DNA of 64,000 bases from Pseudorhodoferax aquiterrae (GTDB lineage Bacteria; Pseudomonadota; Gammaproteobacteria; Burkholderiales; Burkholderiaceae_C). Shown here piece after piece: positions 48,222 to 59,551 of this stretch (position 1 is its first letter; each line of letters opens with the position of its first letter). Under the pieces are notes generated by a model. That model ran no database searches and had not been told where the DNA came from. It saw only the letters and a program-made list of their open reading frames with translations. The DNA lies in assembly GCF_014652235.1 (NCBI RefSeq), contig NZ_BMYK01000018.1, positions 1 to 64,000 of the forward strand, given 5' to 3'. A program made the position numbers and the translations under genes.

Positions 48222-49013
48222 ATGGATCTTCAACTGCAGGGCAAGCTGGCCCTGGTGAGCGGCAGCACCGCCGGCATCGGCTATGCGATCGCACGCACGC
48301 TGGCGCAGGAGGGCGCGCGCGTCATCGTCAACGGCCGGTCGCAGGCGGCCGTGGACGAGGCGGTGGAACGCATCCGCACCGAGACGCAAGGCCAGGTGCT
48401 CGGCCACGCCGCCGACCTCAGCCGGGCCGACGCGGCCGAGGAACTCGTGCGGCGCCACCCCGGCATCGGCATCCTGGTCAACAACTTGGGCATCTTCGAA
48501 GCCAAGGCGTTCGAGGACATCCCCGACGAGGACTGGCTGCGCTTCTTCGACGTCAACGTGCTGAGCGGCGTGCGCCTGGCACGCCTGGTGCTGCCGCAGA
48601 TGAAGCGCGAGAACTGGGGGCGGATCGTCTTCATCTCGAGCGAGAGTGCGGTGCAGATCCCGACCGAGATGGTCCACTACGGCGTGACCAAGACCGCGCA
48701 GATTGCCGTCGCGCGCGGCCTGGCGGAGTCCGTTGCCGGGACCGGCATCACCGTGAACAGCGTGCTGCCGGGGCCGACGAAATCGCGCGGCGTCGGCGAC
48801 TTCGTGGAAGGCATGGCGCGCTCCAGCGACAGGAGCTTCGCGCAGGTCGAGGCGGAGTTCTTCGACAAGGTGCGCCCGACCTCGCTGATCCGGCGCTTCG
48901 CCGCGCCGCAGGAAGTGGCCTCGCTGGTGGCCTATGTGGCCAGTCCGCTCGCCTCGGCGACCACGGGTGCGGCGCTGCGGGTGGACGGGGGCGTCGTCAA
49001 AAGCGCGTTCTGA
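48222..49013 (+). CDS. Short-chain dehydrogenase/reductase
   Basis: A 263-residue classical SDR. NAD(P) motif SGSTAGIGYAIA (residues ~11-22), VNNLG for the adenine pocket, and the catalytic Ser-Tyr-Lys as FISSESAVQ, then VHYGVTKTA. The C-terminus GAALRVDGGVVKSAF is standard. It has a 211-bp upstream gap, so it is probably its own unit. The LysR gene beyond is convergent, with a 19-bp gap. Substrate unknown. Confidence 0.9.
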   Translation: MDLQLQGKLALVSGSTAGIGYAIARTLAQEGARVIVNGRSQAAVDEAVERIRTETQGQVLGHAADLSRADAAEELVRRHPGIGILVNNLGIFEAKAFEDIPDEDWLRFFDVNVLSGVRLARLVLPQMKRENWGRIVFISSESAVQIPTEMVHYGVTKTAQIAVARGLAESVAGTGITVNSVLPGPTKSRGVGDFVEGMARSSDRSFAQVEAEFFDKVRPTSLIRRFAAPQEVASLVAYVASPLASATTGAALRVDGGVVKSAF

Positions 49014-49032
49014 CGATGGCGGGCAGGGGTGT

Positions 49033-49938
49033 TCAGGCCCACGTCGCCGCCGTGCGCGCCGCCTGCTCGCGGACCCAGTGGCGGAACGCGGTCAGCGGCG
49101 GATACCAGGCCCGGTGGGCGGCGCAGGCCAGGTAGTAACGGCCGGCGCTGCGGCTGCGCACGTCGACGGCCGAAACCAGGTCGCCCCGCGCCAGTTCCTC
49201 CTGGAACAGGAATTCGGGCAGCAGCGCCACGCCCAGTCCGGCGGCGGCGGCCTGCATGGCGGTGGCGAACTGATCGACGTTCATCCCAGCGCCGCCGGCG
49301 GCGGCCAGCCCCTGCGCGGTGAACCAGTCGGCCCAGGCCTGCGGCCGCGAGGCCAGATGCAGCAGCGGCGCGCCGAGCAGGTCGGCCGGCACCGCGAAGC
49401 CGTGCTGCGCCTTGAGCGCGCGTGCGCAGGCCGGCACCACGGTTTCGTCGAACAGCAGGTCGAGTTCGGCGCGTGGCCATTCGGGCGCGCCGTAGTGCAG
49501 GGCAGCGTCCACGCCCTCGGCTTCCATGTTGAAGGGCTGCAGCCGCGTCACGAGGTTCAGCGTCACGCCGGGGTTCTGGCGCGTGAAGTCCGGCAGCAGC
49601 GGCGCGAGCCAGCGCGTGCCCATGGTCGGCAGGATGGCCAGTGTGAGCGTGCCCGCGCCGGGGCTGGCCTTCAGGCGCAGCGTGGCCTGCGCGATCGCGT
49701 GCAGGGCCTGGCGCAGTTCCCCGGCATAGGCCTCGCCGGCAGGGGTCAGGCGCACGGTCTGGCGTTCGCGCGCGAACAGCTCGACGCCGACGATGTCCTC
49801 CAGCGCGCGGATCTGCCGGCTCACGGCGCTCTGGGTCAGGCTCAGCTCCTCGGCGGCCGCCGTGAACTTCTGCAGCCGCGCGCAGGCCTCGAAGGCCACC
49901 AGCAAGCCCATGGAGGGTAGGTATTTCCGTGCGTGCAT
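49033..49938 (-). CDS. LysR-family regulator (GcvA-like), divergent from the 2-oxoadipate/2-hydroxyglutarate genes
   Basis: A 301-residue regulator. The winged HTH (~5-65) reads MGLLVAFEACARLQKFTAAA, then SLTQSAVSRQIRALEDIVGV. The effector domain starts near 92 (GTLTLAILPTMGTRWLAPLL) and ends with the GcvA-type YPPLTAFRHWVREQA. The ATG at 49938 starts the conserved HTH; the frame is open upstream to 50091 without homology. It diverges from the tctC-type/D2HGDH/hglS operon and probably controls it through the palindrome at 50055-50077. Confidence 0.9.
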   Translation of the reverse strand: MHARKYLPSMGLLVAFEACARLQKFTAAAEELSLTQSAVSRQIRALEDIVGVELFARERQTVRLTPAGEAYAGELRQALHAIAQATLRLKASPGAGTLTLAILPTMGTRWLAPLLPDFTRQNPGVTLNLVTRLQPFNMEAEGVDAALHYGAPEWPRAELDLLFDETVVPACARALKAQHGFAVPADLLGAPLLHLASRPQAWADWFTAQGLAAAGGAGMNVDQFATAMQAAAAGLGVALLPEFLFQEELARGDLVSAVDVRSRSAGRYYLACAAHRAWYPPLTAFRHWVREQAARTAATWA

Positions 49939-50054
49939 GAACTTGTGGGGGCGGAGTCCGCGCACTTGAGCGCGGCCCGGCTCGGCTCCCGAGAGGGAAA
50001 TAACCGCGTTGCGCGCGATTCTAGCGGGCCGCTGTCTACGTGTTTCCCGCAATG

Positions 50055-50077
50055 GTTCATTCCAAAGACGAATGAAC
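50055..50077. promoter_or_regulatory. GTTCATTC-N7-GAATGAAC palindrome, LysR operator candidate
   Basis: Perfect 8-bp arms around seven bases in the divergent intergenic region, 101 bp before the plus-strand gene and 117 bp before the LysR ATG. It contains T-N11-A symmetry, the usual LysR core. Confidence 0.6.
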
Positions 50078-50177
50078 TCCTTCCGAAACATTGATTGATC
50101 TCAAGACCGCTTGTCGGAAACATCCGTGTTTTTGCGCCGGCCGTGCAGGCCGCGCACCGACTCCCGAGACCCTTCCG

Positions 50178-51182
50178 ATGACCCGTTCCCTGCTGTCCAA
50201 GACCCCCACGCGCAAGCACTTCCTCGCCACGCTGGCGCTGCTGGCTGCGGGCCTCGCCGCCCCGGCCTTCGCCCAGGGCGATTACCCGAACAAGCCCGTC
50301 AAGCTGGTCGTGCCATTCGCGCCGGGCGGCAACACCGACCTCATCGCGCGCATGCTGGCCCAGGGGCTGGCTGAGCAACTGGGCCAGCCCGTGATCGTGG
50401 AGAACCTGGCCGGCGCCAACGGCTCCATCGGTGCCAGCCGCGTGGCAGGCGCACCGAACGACGGCTACACACTGCTGTTCGGCACGGCCGGCACCCAGGC
50501 CATCAACCAGAGCCTGTACCGCAACCTGGGCGAGAAGAACCTGGCGGACTACGAGTACGTGGCGCTCGTCACCAGCATTCCCAATGTGCTGGTCGTCAAC
50601 GAGGGCAGGACGCCCGTGCGCACGGTGGCCGAGTTCGTGGCGGCCGAACGCAAGCGCGGCGCGGGCCTGAGCTACGGCTCGCCGGGCACGGGCTCGACCG
50701 TGCACCTGTCGGGCGAACTGTTCAAGACCGCCACCAAGCTGGACCTGCTGCACGTGCCCTACAAGGGCAGCGCACCGGCGCTGACCGACCTCATGGGCGG
50801 GCAGATCGACTTCATCTTCGAGAACGTGACGCCCGCGCTGCCCTTCGTGCAGTCCGGCAAGCTGCGCGCGCTGGCCGTGACCTCGGCCGAGCGCCTGCCG
50901 GCCCTGCCCAATGTGCCGACCATGAAGGAAAGCGGCTACCCCGATTTCGTGACCGCCACCTGGAACGGCGTGCTGGCGCCCAAGGGCACGGCGCCGTCCA
51001 TCCTCAAGCGGCTGCAGGACGCCACGCTCAAGGTTGCCGGCAGCGCCGACTTCAAGACCCGCGTGACGGCGCTGGGCGGCGAGGTGCGGCTCATGGAGGC
51101 CGCCGCGTTCCGCGACTTCACGCGCAACGAGTACCAGCACTGGGGCGCCATCATCAAGAACGCCGGCGTGACGGTGCAATGA
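50178..51182 (+). CDS. Bug/TctC-family periplasmic solute-binding protein
   Basis: A 334-residue tripartite-tricarboxylate-type binding protein. The signal peptide is RKHFLATLALLAAGLAAPAFA. Family signatures: YPNKPVKLVVPFAPGGNTDL, VENLAGANGSIG, GYTLLFGTAGT, VPYKGSAPALTDLMGGQ and GTAPSILKRL. Bug proteins bind dicarboxylates and other carboxylic acids. The TctA/TctB membrane partners are not nearby, which is common in this group. Its stop overlaps the dehydrogenase start by 4 bp, so the ligand may be a C5-C6 dicarboxylate of the lysine/2-oxoadipate route. Confidence 0.92.
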   Translation: MTRSLLSKTPTRKHFLATLALLAAGLAAPAFAQGDYPNKPVKLVVPFAPGGNTDLIARMLAQGLAEQLGQPVIVENLAGANGSIGASRVAGAPNDGYTLLFGTAGTQAINQSLYRNLGEKNLADYEYVALVTSIPNVLVVNEGRTPVRTVAEFVAAERKRGAGLSYGSPGTGSTVHLSGELFKTATKLDLLHVPYKGSAPALTDLMGGQIDFIFENVTPALPFVQSGKLRALAVTSAERLPALPNVPTMKESGYPDFVTATWNGVLAPKGTAPSILKRLQDATLKVAGSADFKTRVTALGGEVRLMEAAAFRDFTRNEYQHWGAIIKNAGVTVQ

Positions 51183-52597
51183 GCACGGTGATCGAGACGC
51201 TGGCCGACATCGTCGGCGCCGCCCACGTGCTGACGGGCGAGGACGCATCGGGCTACGAGCAGGACTGGCGCCGCCGTGCCCAGGGCCGCGCGCTGTGCGT
51301 GGTGCGGCCGGGCTCCACGCAGGAGGTCGCCGCCGTGGTGCAGGCCTGCGCGGCCGCACGCGTGGCCATCGTGCCGCAGGGCGGCAACACCGGTCTGGTG
51401 GCCGGCTCGGTGCCCGACGACACCGGTACGCAGGTGGTGCTGAGCCTGCGCCGCATGGCGGCCGTGCGCGGCATCGATGCGCACAACATGACCATCACGG
51501 TCGAGGCCGGCTGCATCCTGCAGACGCTGCAGGAGGCGGCCGATGCGGCCGGCTTCCTGTTCCCGCTGAGCCTGGGCGCGGAGGGCAGCTGCACCATCGG
51601 CGGCAACCTGGCCACCAATGCCGGCGGCACCCAGGTGGTGCGCTACGGCAATGCGCGCGAGCTGTGCCTGGGCGTGGAGGTGGTCACGGCCCAGGGCCAG
51701 GTATGGGACGGCCTCGCGGGCCTGCGCAAGGACAACACGGGCTACGACCTGCGCGACCTCATCGTCGGCAGCGAGGGCACGCTGGGCATCATCACGGCCG
51801 CGACCCTGCGGCTGTATCCCCGGCCTGCCGCGCAGCTGACGGCCTGGGCCGCCGTTCCCTCGCTGGAGGATGCGAACCGCCTGCTGGGCCTGGCGCACCA
51901 GCACCTGGCCGCAGCGCTCACGGGCTTCGAGCTCATGAACCAGTTCGCGCTGGGCCTGGTGGACCAGCACTACCCGCATCTGCGCGTGCCGATGTGGCGT
52001 GACACCGCCTGGTGCGTGCTGCTGGAGATCTCGGACCACGAGTCCGAGGCGCATGCACGCGGCCTGTTCGAGCGCCTGCTGGAAACCGCCTTCGAGCAGG
52101 GCATCGTGGCCGACGCCATCGTCGCCGAAAGCATGAAGCAGGCCCACGACCTCTGGCACATCCGCGAAAGCATCACGCTGGCCCAGGTCGAGGAGGGCTT
52201 CAACATCAAGCACGACATCTCGATCCCGGTCTCGCGCATTCCCGACTTCGTGCGCGCGGCCGATGCCGCGTTGCTGGCCGCGGTGCCCGGCGTGCGCTTC
52301 GTCAACTTCGGCCACCTGGGCGACGGCAACCTGCACTACAACATCCAGGCCCCGGCCGGTGGCGACTCCAAGGCCTTCGTGGCGCAGCACGAGGAGCAGA
52401 TCACGGCCATCGTCTACGACACCGTGAGCGCCTTCGGCGGCTCGATCTCGGCCGAGCACGGCATCGGCGAGCTCAAGCGCCACAAGCTGCCGCTGCACAA
52501 GTCGCCCGTGGCGCTGGACCTCATGCGCGCGGTGAAGACCGCCTTCGACCCGCTGGACATCCTGAACCCGGGCCGCGTGCTGGCGCGCCAGCACTGA
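51179..52597 (+). CDS. FAD-binding dehydrogenase, probable D-2-hydroxyglutarate dehydrogenase
   Basis: A 472-residue flavoprotein of the GlcD/D2HGDH/D-lactate dehydrogenase family. The FAD domain has IVPQGGNTGLVAGSVPD and GAEGSCTIGGNLATNAGG. The C-terminal cap has VNFGHLGDGNLHYNI (metal-binding His residues) and AEHGIGELKRHKLP. Alone it could act on several D-2-hydroxyacids. The adjacent hglS makes D-2-hydroxyglutarate, so oxidation of that product to 2-oxoglutarate is the best reading. ATGA overlap with the upstream binding-protein gene. Confidence 0.85.
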   Translation: MSTVIETLADIVGAAHVLTGEDASGYEQDWRRRAQGRALCVVRPGSTQEVAAVVQACAAARVAIVPQGGNTGLVAGSVPDDTGTQVVLSLRRMAAVRGIDAHNMTITVEAGCILQTLQEAADAAGFLFPLSLGAEGSCTIGGNLATNAGGTQVVRYGNARELCLGVEVVTAQGQVWDGLAGLRKDNTGYDLRDLIVGSEGTLGIITAATLRLYPRPAAQLTAWAAVPSLEDANRLLGLAHQHLAAALTGFELMNQFALGLVDQHYPHLRVPMWRDTAWCVLLEISDHESEAHARGLFERLLETAFEQGIVADAIVAESMKQAHDLWHIRESITLAQVEEGFNIKHDISIPVSRIPDFVRAADAALLAAVPGVRFVNFGHLGDGNLHYNIQAPAGGDSKAFVAQHEEQITAIVYDTVSAFGGSISAEHGIGELKRHKLPLHKSPVALDLMRAVKTAFDPLDILNPGRVLARQH

Positions 52598-52626
52598 ACC
52601 TCTCTCACTTCCTTCCTTCGTTTTCC

Positions 52627-54009
52627 ATGCCAACGTTTGCCAGTGCGGACCAGATCCGTGATGCGTTCTCCCGCGCCATGTCGGCCATGTACAAGACCGA
52701 GGTGCCGCAGTACGGCACCTTGCTCGATCTGGTCGCGGACATCAACCGCGCCACGCTCGAGCAGGACGCCGCCCTGCGCGGCGAACTCGAGGCCGGCGAC
52801 GAGCTGCGCCGCCTGGACGTGGAGCGCCACGGCGCGATCCGCCTGGGCACGGCGCAGGAGCTCGCCGACATGCGGCGCATCTTCCGCGTCATGGGCATGT
52901 TCCCGGTCGGCTACTACGACCTCTCGGTGGCCGGCGTGCCCGTCCATGCCACGGCGTTCCGCCCGGTCAGCGACGCGGCCCTGCGCAACAACCCCTTCCG
53001 CGTGTTCACCTCGCTGCTGCGGCTGGAGCTGATCGCCGACGCGGCGTTGCGCGCGCAGGCCGAGGCCATCCTGGCCCGGCGCGCCATCTTCACGCCGCGA
53101 GCGCTCGAACTGACCGCGCTGGCCGAAGAGGCGGGCGGCCTGACCGAGGCCCAGGCCGTGGAATTCGTGCAGGAGGTGACGCAGACCTTCCGCTGGCACA
53201 GCGAGGCCACCGTGTCCCATGCGACCTACCGCCAGCTGCACGGGGCCCACCGCCTGGTGGCCGACGTGGTCTCGTTCAAGGGCCCGCACATCAACCACCT
53301 GACGCCGCGCACGCTGGACATCGACGCCGCCCAGGCCGAGATGCCGCGCCGCGGCATCGCCGCCAAGGAAGTGGTGGAAGGCCCGCCGCGCCGCAAGCAC
53401 GCCATCCTGCTGCGCCAAACCAGCTTCAAGGCGCTGGAGGAACCCATCGTCTTCGCCGAAGACGGTGCCGACGGCTCGCACACCGCGCGCTTCGGCGAGA
53501 TCGAGCAGCGCGGCATGGCGCTCACGCGCGCCGGCCGCGCGCTGTACGACCAGTTGCTGGCCGGCGTGCGTTCGATGCAGGGGGCGGGCAGTGCGTCGGC
53601 CGACTACAGCGAGCGCCTGGCCGCGGCATTCCAGGCGTTCCCCGACGACCTGGACCAGCTGCGCGAGCGCGGCCTGGCCTTCTTCCGCTGGCGCGTGCTG
53701 GATGCCGATGGCCTGGCGCGCGTGGCCGCGAGCGGCGCCGCGTTCGATCTGCAGGCGCTGCGCGCGCAGGGCCTGGTGGCGGCCAGCCCCATCGTTTACG
53801 AGGACTTCCTGCCCGTCAGCGCAGCCGGCATCTTCCAGTCCAACCTGGGCGGGGCCGAGCAGAAGAGCTATGCCGCCAACGCGGCGCAGGAGGCTTTCGA
53901 GGCCGCGCTGGGCGCGCCGGTGGCCGACGAGATCGCGCTGTACGAACAGAGCCAGCAGGCCTCGGTCGACGCCGTGCGCGCGCAGTACGCAGCTGTTCTC
54001 AACCGCTGA
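52627..54009 (+). CDS. hglS: 2-oxoadipate dioxygenase/decarboxylase HglS (YdcJ/DUF1338 family)
   Basis: A 460-residue non-haem iron enzyme with VOC-like fold that turns 2-oxoadipate into D-2-hydroxyglutarate in bacterial lysine catabolism. Predicted ligands match the characterised Pseudomonas putida enzyme by pattern: His68 in ERHGAIRLG (with Arg72 four residues on), His224 in PHINHLTPR and a Glu in FGEIEQRG. The substrate-selecting FLPVSAAGIF is near residue 400. It follows the D-2-hydroxyglutarate dehydrogenase gene by 29 bp. Its last 11 bp overlap the end of the opposing cyclase gene. Confidence 0.9.
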   Translation: MPTFASADQIRDAFSRAMSAMYKTEVPQYGTLLDLVADINRATLEQDAALRGELEAGDELRRLDVERHGAIRLGTAQELADMRRIFRVMGMFPVGYYDLSVAGVPVHATAFRPVSDAALRNNPFRVFTSLLRLELIADAALRAQAEAILARRAIFTPRALELTALAEEAGGLTEAQAVEFVQEVTQTFRWHSEATVSHATYRQLHGAHRLVADVVSFKGPHINHLTPRTLDIDAAQAEMPRRGIAAKEVVEGPPRRKHAILLRQTSFKALEEPIVFAEDGADGSHTARFGEIEQRGMALTRAGRALYDQLLAGVRSMQGAGSASADYSERLAAAFQAFPDDLDQLRERGLAFFRWRVLDADGLARVAASGAAFDLQALRAQGLVAASPIVYEDFLPVSAAGIFQSNLGGAEQKSYAANAAQEAFEAALGAPVADEIALYEQSQQASVDAVRAQYAAVLNR

Positions 54010-55600
54010 TGGCGACCTGGTTGCGGCCCTTGCGCTTGGCTTCGTAGAGCGCGGCGTCGGCGGCCTTGAGCAGGGCCGGTTCGGTGTCCTGCTGGCCGGG
54101 CACGATGGCGGCCACGCCCAGGCTGATGGTGACCTTGCCGGCCACCACGGCCGCGTGCGGAATGTCCATGGCGGCCACCGCAGTGCGCGCCGCCTCGGCC
54201 ACCAGGGTGGCGCCCAGCTGGTCGGTCTGCGGCAGCAGCAGCACCATCTCCTCGCCACCGTAGCGCGCAACGAAGTCCTCCGGCCGCTGCACGGTGGCGC
54301 GCAGCGTGGCCGCCACGCGGCGCAGGCATTCGTCGCCCTCCACATGGCCGTAGCGGTCGTTGTACTTCTTGAAGTCGTCCACATCGACCATGACCACGGC
54401 CAGCGGACTGCCCTCGCGCTGCGCCTGGCGGAACACGCGCGCGAAGCGCCGGTCGAAGTAGCGCCGGTTCGGCAGCCGGGTCAGCTCGTCGATGCGCGCC
54501 AGGGCAGCCAGCTGCTCGTTGGCCCGGGTCAGCGCATCGCGCGCCTCGCGCAGGCCGGCCTCGGCCTGCAGGCGCTGGGCCATGGTGCGGCGCGTGTAGG
54601 CCCCGGCGCGCTGCAGCAGCAGGCACAGGAAGCCGACCCAGACCGTCTGCAGCGCCGAGTTGATGCGCCAGTTGGCCAGCACCTGGCGCTTGCCGGCCGC
54701 CACCGTGACCTGCAGCGGATAGTTGCGCGCATGCTCGAAGCTGACCAGTCGCGCCACACCGTCCAGCGGCGAGCGCGCATCGACCGTGCCGGAGCGGTGC
54801 GTCGCCAGAAAGGTGGTCACCTCCGAGGGCGGCAGCGGCTTGCCGATGTCGGCGTCGATCGAGGGGTTGCGCGCGACCATGCGGCCGACCACGGTGAGCA
54901 GGATCGCGCCTTCCCCCACGTCGAAGCGCTCCAGCATGCTGCGCAGGTGCCGCACGCTCAAGGTGGCCAGCGCCACGCCGGCGAACTCGCCATCGACCCC
55001 GTTGAGCCTGCGCGAAACCGGCACGATCCATTCGCCCGACGAGCGGCTCAGGATCGGCGGGCCGATCAGCGTCGATGCGCTGGGGTTGTCGCGGTGGTGG
55101 ATGAAGTAGGCGCGGTCGGCGTTGTTCCAGCCCGGGTCCCATTGCGGCACCGAGGTGGCGACCCAGGCGCCCCGCGCGTCGTAGACGAACAAGCCCTTGA
55201 GCTGCTCCGTGCGTGCCACGTGGTTGACCAGCAGCGGCTGCATGGGCTCGAGCGCGGTCGGCGAGAGGTCGCTGCGCTCCAGTTCGTAGACCAGGCTGTC
55301 CAGGATGTGGTCGGCCTCGGACACCGCCGCTTCCATGCGCTCCGTGACGGCCCGCGCAAGGTTGGTGCTGGCCAACTGCGCCTGGGCGATGGCATGGGCG
55401 CGTGCATCGACGATGAGCCAGACGTTGGTGGCCAGCAGCGCCAGGCACACGAAGACCACCAGCCAGCGCGCACGCCGGATCGGGTCACGCGCCGGCGTCG
55501 GTGCGTCCGGCGGCTGGCCCAGGGGCGCCAGGTCGCTGAAGCCGGACGGCGCGCCCGCGCGGTCTGGGGATGGGGGAGGAATGCCTGGTCGCATGGACAT
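53999..55600 (-). CDS. Diguanylate cyclase with dCACHE-like periplasmic sensor
   Basis: A 533-residue membrane protein. One helix (~40-60, ARWLVVFVCLALLATNVWLI), a periplasmic two-lobed CACHE-like domain (~65-305, with VYDARGAWVATSVPQ and VARNPSIDADIGK), a second helix (~310-335), a short coiled coil, then GGDEF (~375-530) with LTRLPNRRYF, RYGGEEMVLL (GGEEF-type active site) and an RPED I-site upstream. It should make c-di-GMP in response to an external ligand. I prefer the ATG at 55600; a GTG at 55627 is the longer alternative. Convergent with hglS. Confidence 0.88.
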   Translation of the reverse strand: MSMRPGIPPPSPDRAGAPSGFSDLAPLGQPPDAPTPARDPIRRARWLVVFVCLALLATNVWLIVDARAHAIAQAQLASTNLARAVTERMEAAVSEADHILDSLVYELERSDLSPTALEPMQPLLVNHVARTEQLKGLFVYDARGAWVATSVPQWDPGWNNADRAYFIHHRDNPSASTLIGPPILSRSSGEWIVPVSRRLNGVDGEFAGVALATLSVRHLRSMLERFDVGEGAILLTVVGRMVARNPSIDADIGKPLPPSEVTTFLATHRSGTVDARSPLDGVARLVSFEHARNYPLQVTVAAGKRQVLANWRINSALQTVWVGFLCLLLQRAGAYTRRTMAQRLQAEAGLREARDALTRANEQLAALARIDELTRLPNRRYFDRRFARVFRQAQREGSPLAVVMVDVDDFKKYNDRYGHVEGDECLRRVAATLRATVQRPEDFVARYGGEEMVLLLPQTDQLGATLVAEAARTAVAAMDIPHAAVVAGKVTISLGVAAIVPGQQDTEPALLKAADAALYEAKRKGRNQVAISG

Positions 55601-55786
55601 GTCTGGTGCTGCGCAAGGGAGCACCACGAACCGGGGCCACAGACACTGCCGCCGGGGGTCTGATTCGCTCGCTCAGCGCGCGCTATTCGGCATAGTAGCG
55701 CACAGAAAACGTAGCAAGTGTGTAGGGTGATTTCCATGCCAGCCCGGGCGTCCGTCTGGCGTAGCGGCTGCGCCCGGGGCGCGGGT

Positions 55787-56104
55787 TCATGCCTGCAGCG
55801 GGTCGTAGCGCGACACCACCCAGGGCCGTCCGGAGTAGTCCCTGGGTTCGCGGTGGCCTTCGGCTTGGGCCTGGGTGCTCGCGATCTCGGCCAGCGGGGC
55901 CAGCACGGGGGCCAGGGCCTCGACCTCCTCGAAGGCCTTCATCGCCAGCAGCAGGAAGCCTGGCGTCAGCCGGCCTGCGTCGTGCAACTGGATCAGGTGG
56001 GCGATCAGGTCGGACGCCAGATCGTCCAGTTCGGCGGGCACGGCGATGGTGCCCAGCAGGCCTTGGCAATGTGCGAGGCGGGCGCGGATCTCGGGACTCT
56101 GCAT
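55787..56104 (-). CDS. Small conserved-looking protein of unknown function
   Basis: A 105-residue acidic, mostly helical protein (EIRARLAHCQGLLGTIAVPA, then LDDLASDLIAHLIQLHDAGR and the C-terminal DYSGRPWVVSRYDP). It has no signal peptide or membrane helix and I do not recognise the family. Codon usage is like the neighbours, with G/C in third positions. It lies between the cyclase gene and tRNA-Arg. Confidence 0.55.
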   Translation of the reverse strand: MQSPEIRARLAHCQGLLGTIAVPAELDDLASDLIAHLIQLHDAGRLTPGFLLLAMKAFEEVEALAPVLAPLAEIASTQAQAEGHREPRDYSGRPWVVSRYDPLQA

Positions 56105-56275
56105 GGTGGCCCCTGAATGTATGCGCGCGGCCGGCGGGCATGCCGGCCTGGGCCCGCCTGCGGTCGCCCCGGTGCCACCGTTGGGCGTGGCGTTCCGGCC
56201 GCGCGCCGCTGCCAGGGCCGGGCCCACCGAGAAGCTATGATCGCGGCCCTGGCGCCGGACCACCCGTGCGCCGAT

Positions 56276-56352
56276 CTGCCTGTAGCTCAGTTGGATAGAG
56301 CAACAGCCTTCTAAGCTGTGGGTCGGGGGTTCGATCCCCTCCAGGCAGGCCA
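56276..56352 (+). tRNA. tRNA-Arg (anticodon UCU)
   Basis: 77 nt. The acceptor stem CTGCCTG pairs with CAGGCAG, the D-arm is GCTC-AGTTGGATA-GAGC, the anticodon stem ACAGC/GCTGT holds loop CTTCTAA (anticodon TCT in DNA), and the T-arm is GGGGG-TTCGATC-CCCTC with one G-U pair. The 3' CCA is encoded at 56350-56352. Confidence 0.95.
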
Positions 56353-56460
56353 ACCAGCGGCCCTTTGAACTCGCACTTGCGACCTGCTCAGCGGTGGCAT
56401 CGGGCGCGTGCTGGCCACCGACGTTGACACTTCCAGCGCCACGCCGCTAGACTCGCGCCC

Positions 56461-58507
<2,047 letters not shown>

Positions 58508-58508
<1 letters not shown>

Positions 58509-59551
58509 TGCACAGCTTCGGGATTGCCGGCGCGGGCCTGCTGGGCCGCTTGCTGGCCTGGCGGCTCGCGCGCACCGGCGCGCAGGCGCAGGTGTTCGAC
58601 GCCGCGGCCGGCCCGGCGCCGGCGTTCGACGCGCAGGGCCCGGCCGCGTTCAGCGCGGCCGGCATGCTGAGCCCGCTGGCCGAGCGCGACCACGCGGATG
58701 CGCGCGTCGCCAGCCTGGGCTGGCGCTCGATCGCGCTGTGGCGCGACATCGTCGCGGCCCTGCCGGCGCCGCGGCCGTTCTTCGCCGAGCGCGGCAGCCT
58801 GCTCGTGGCGCACCGCGGCGACCTGCCCAGCGCGCAGCGCGTGCTGGCGCGGCTGGCCGGGGAGACCCGTGCCGCACCCGAAGCGCTGGACACAGCCGCA
58901 CTGGCGCGGCTGGAGCCGGCGCTGCCGCCGCCGGCGCACGCCTGGCTGCTGCCGGGCGAGGCGCAGATCGATCCGCTGGCGACCCTGGCGGCCCTGCATG
59001 CGGCCGCGGAAGGCGTGGCATGGCATTGGCGGCGACCGGTGGCGCAGGCGCTGCCGGGGCGGCTGCAGTTCGAGGGAGGTGACTGGGCCGAGTTCGACTG
59101 CGTGATCGATGTGCGCGGGCTCGGCGCGGCCCAGAGCCTGCCGCTGCGCGGCGTGCGCGGCGAGACCGTCTGGCTGCACGCACCCGGCCACGGCCTCACG
59201 CGGCCGGTGCGCCTCGTGCACCCGCGCCACCGCGTCTACCTCGTGCCGCGGCCGGACGACCTCTTGTTCCTGGGCGCGACCGAGATCGAGAGCGAAGACC
59301 GTTCGCCCGTCTCGCTCAAGAGCGCCGTGGAGCTCATGAGCGCGGCGCACAGCGTGCTGCCCGTGCTGGCCGAGGCGCGCATCCTGCGGCTGGACCGGCA
59401 CCTGCGTCCTGCCCTGCCGGACCACCTGCCGCGCACCGTGCACGAGGACGGGCTGCTGCGCATCAACGGCCTGTTCCGCCATGGCTGGCTCATGGCGCCG
59501 GCGCTGGTGCAGGACGCGCTGGCGCTGCTGCGGCAGGAGGTGGTTGCATGA
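58508..59551 (+). CDS. thiO: Glycine oxidase ThiO-like FAD oxidoreductase
   Basis: A 347-residue DAO-family flavoenzyme. The N-terminal FAD motif is GIAGAGLLGRLLAWRLA. The C-terminal part has RGVRGETVWLHAPGHG, HRVYLVPRPDDLLFLGATE and INGLFRHGWLMAPAL, typical of ThiO. It oxidises glycine to iminoglycine for the thiazole ring, the oxygen-using alternative to ThiH. No thiH is present, consistent with an aerobic route. Its start overlaps the thiC stop by one base and its stop overlaps thiS by 4 bp. Confidence 0.9.
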
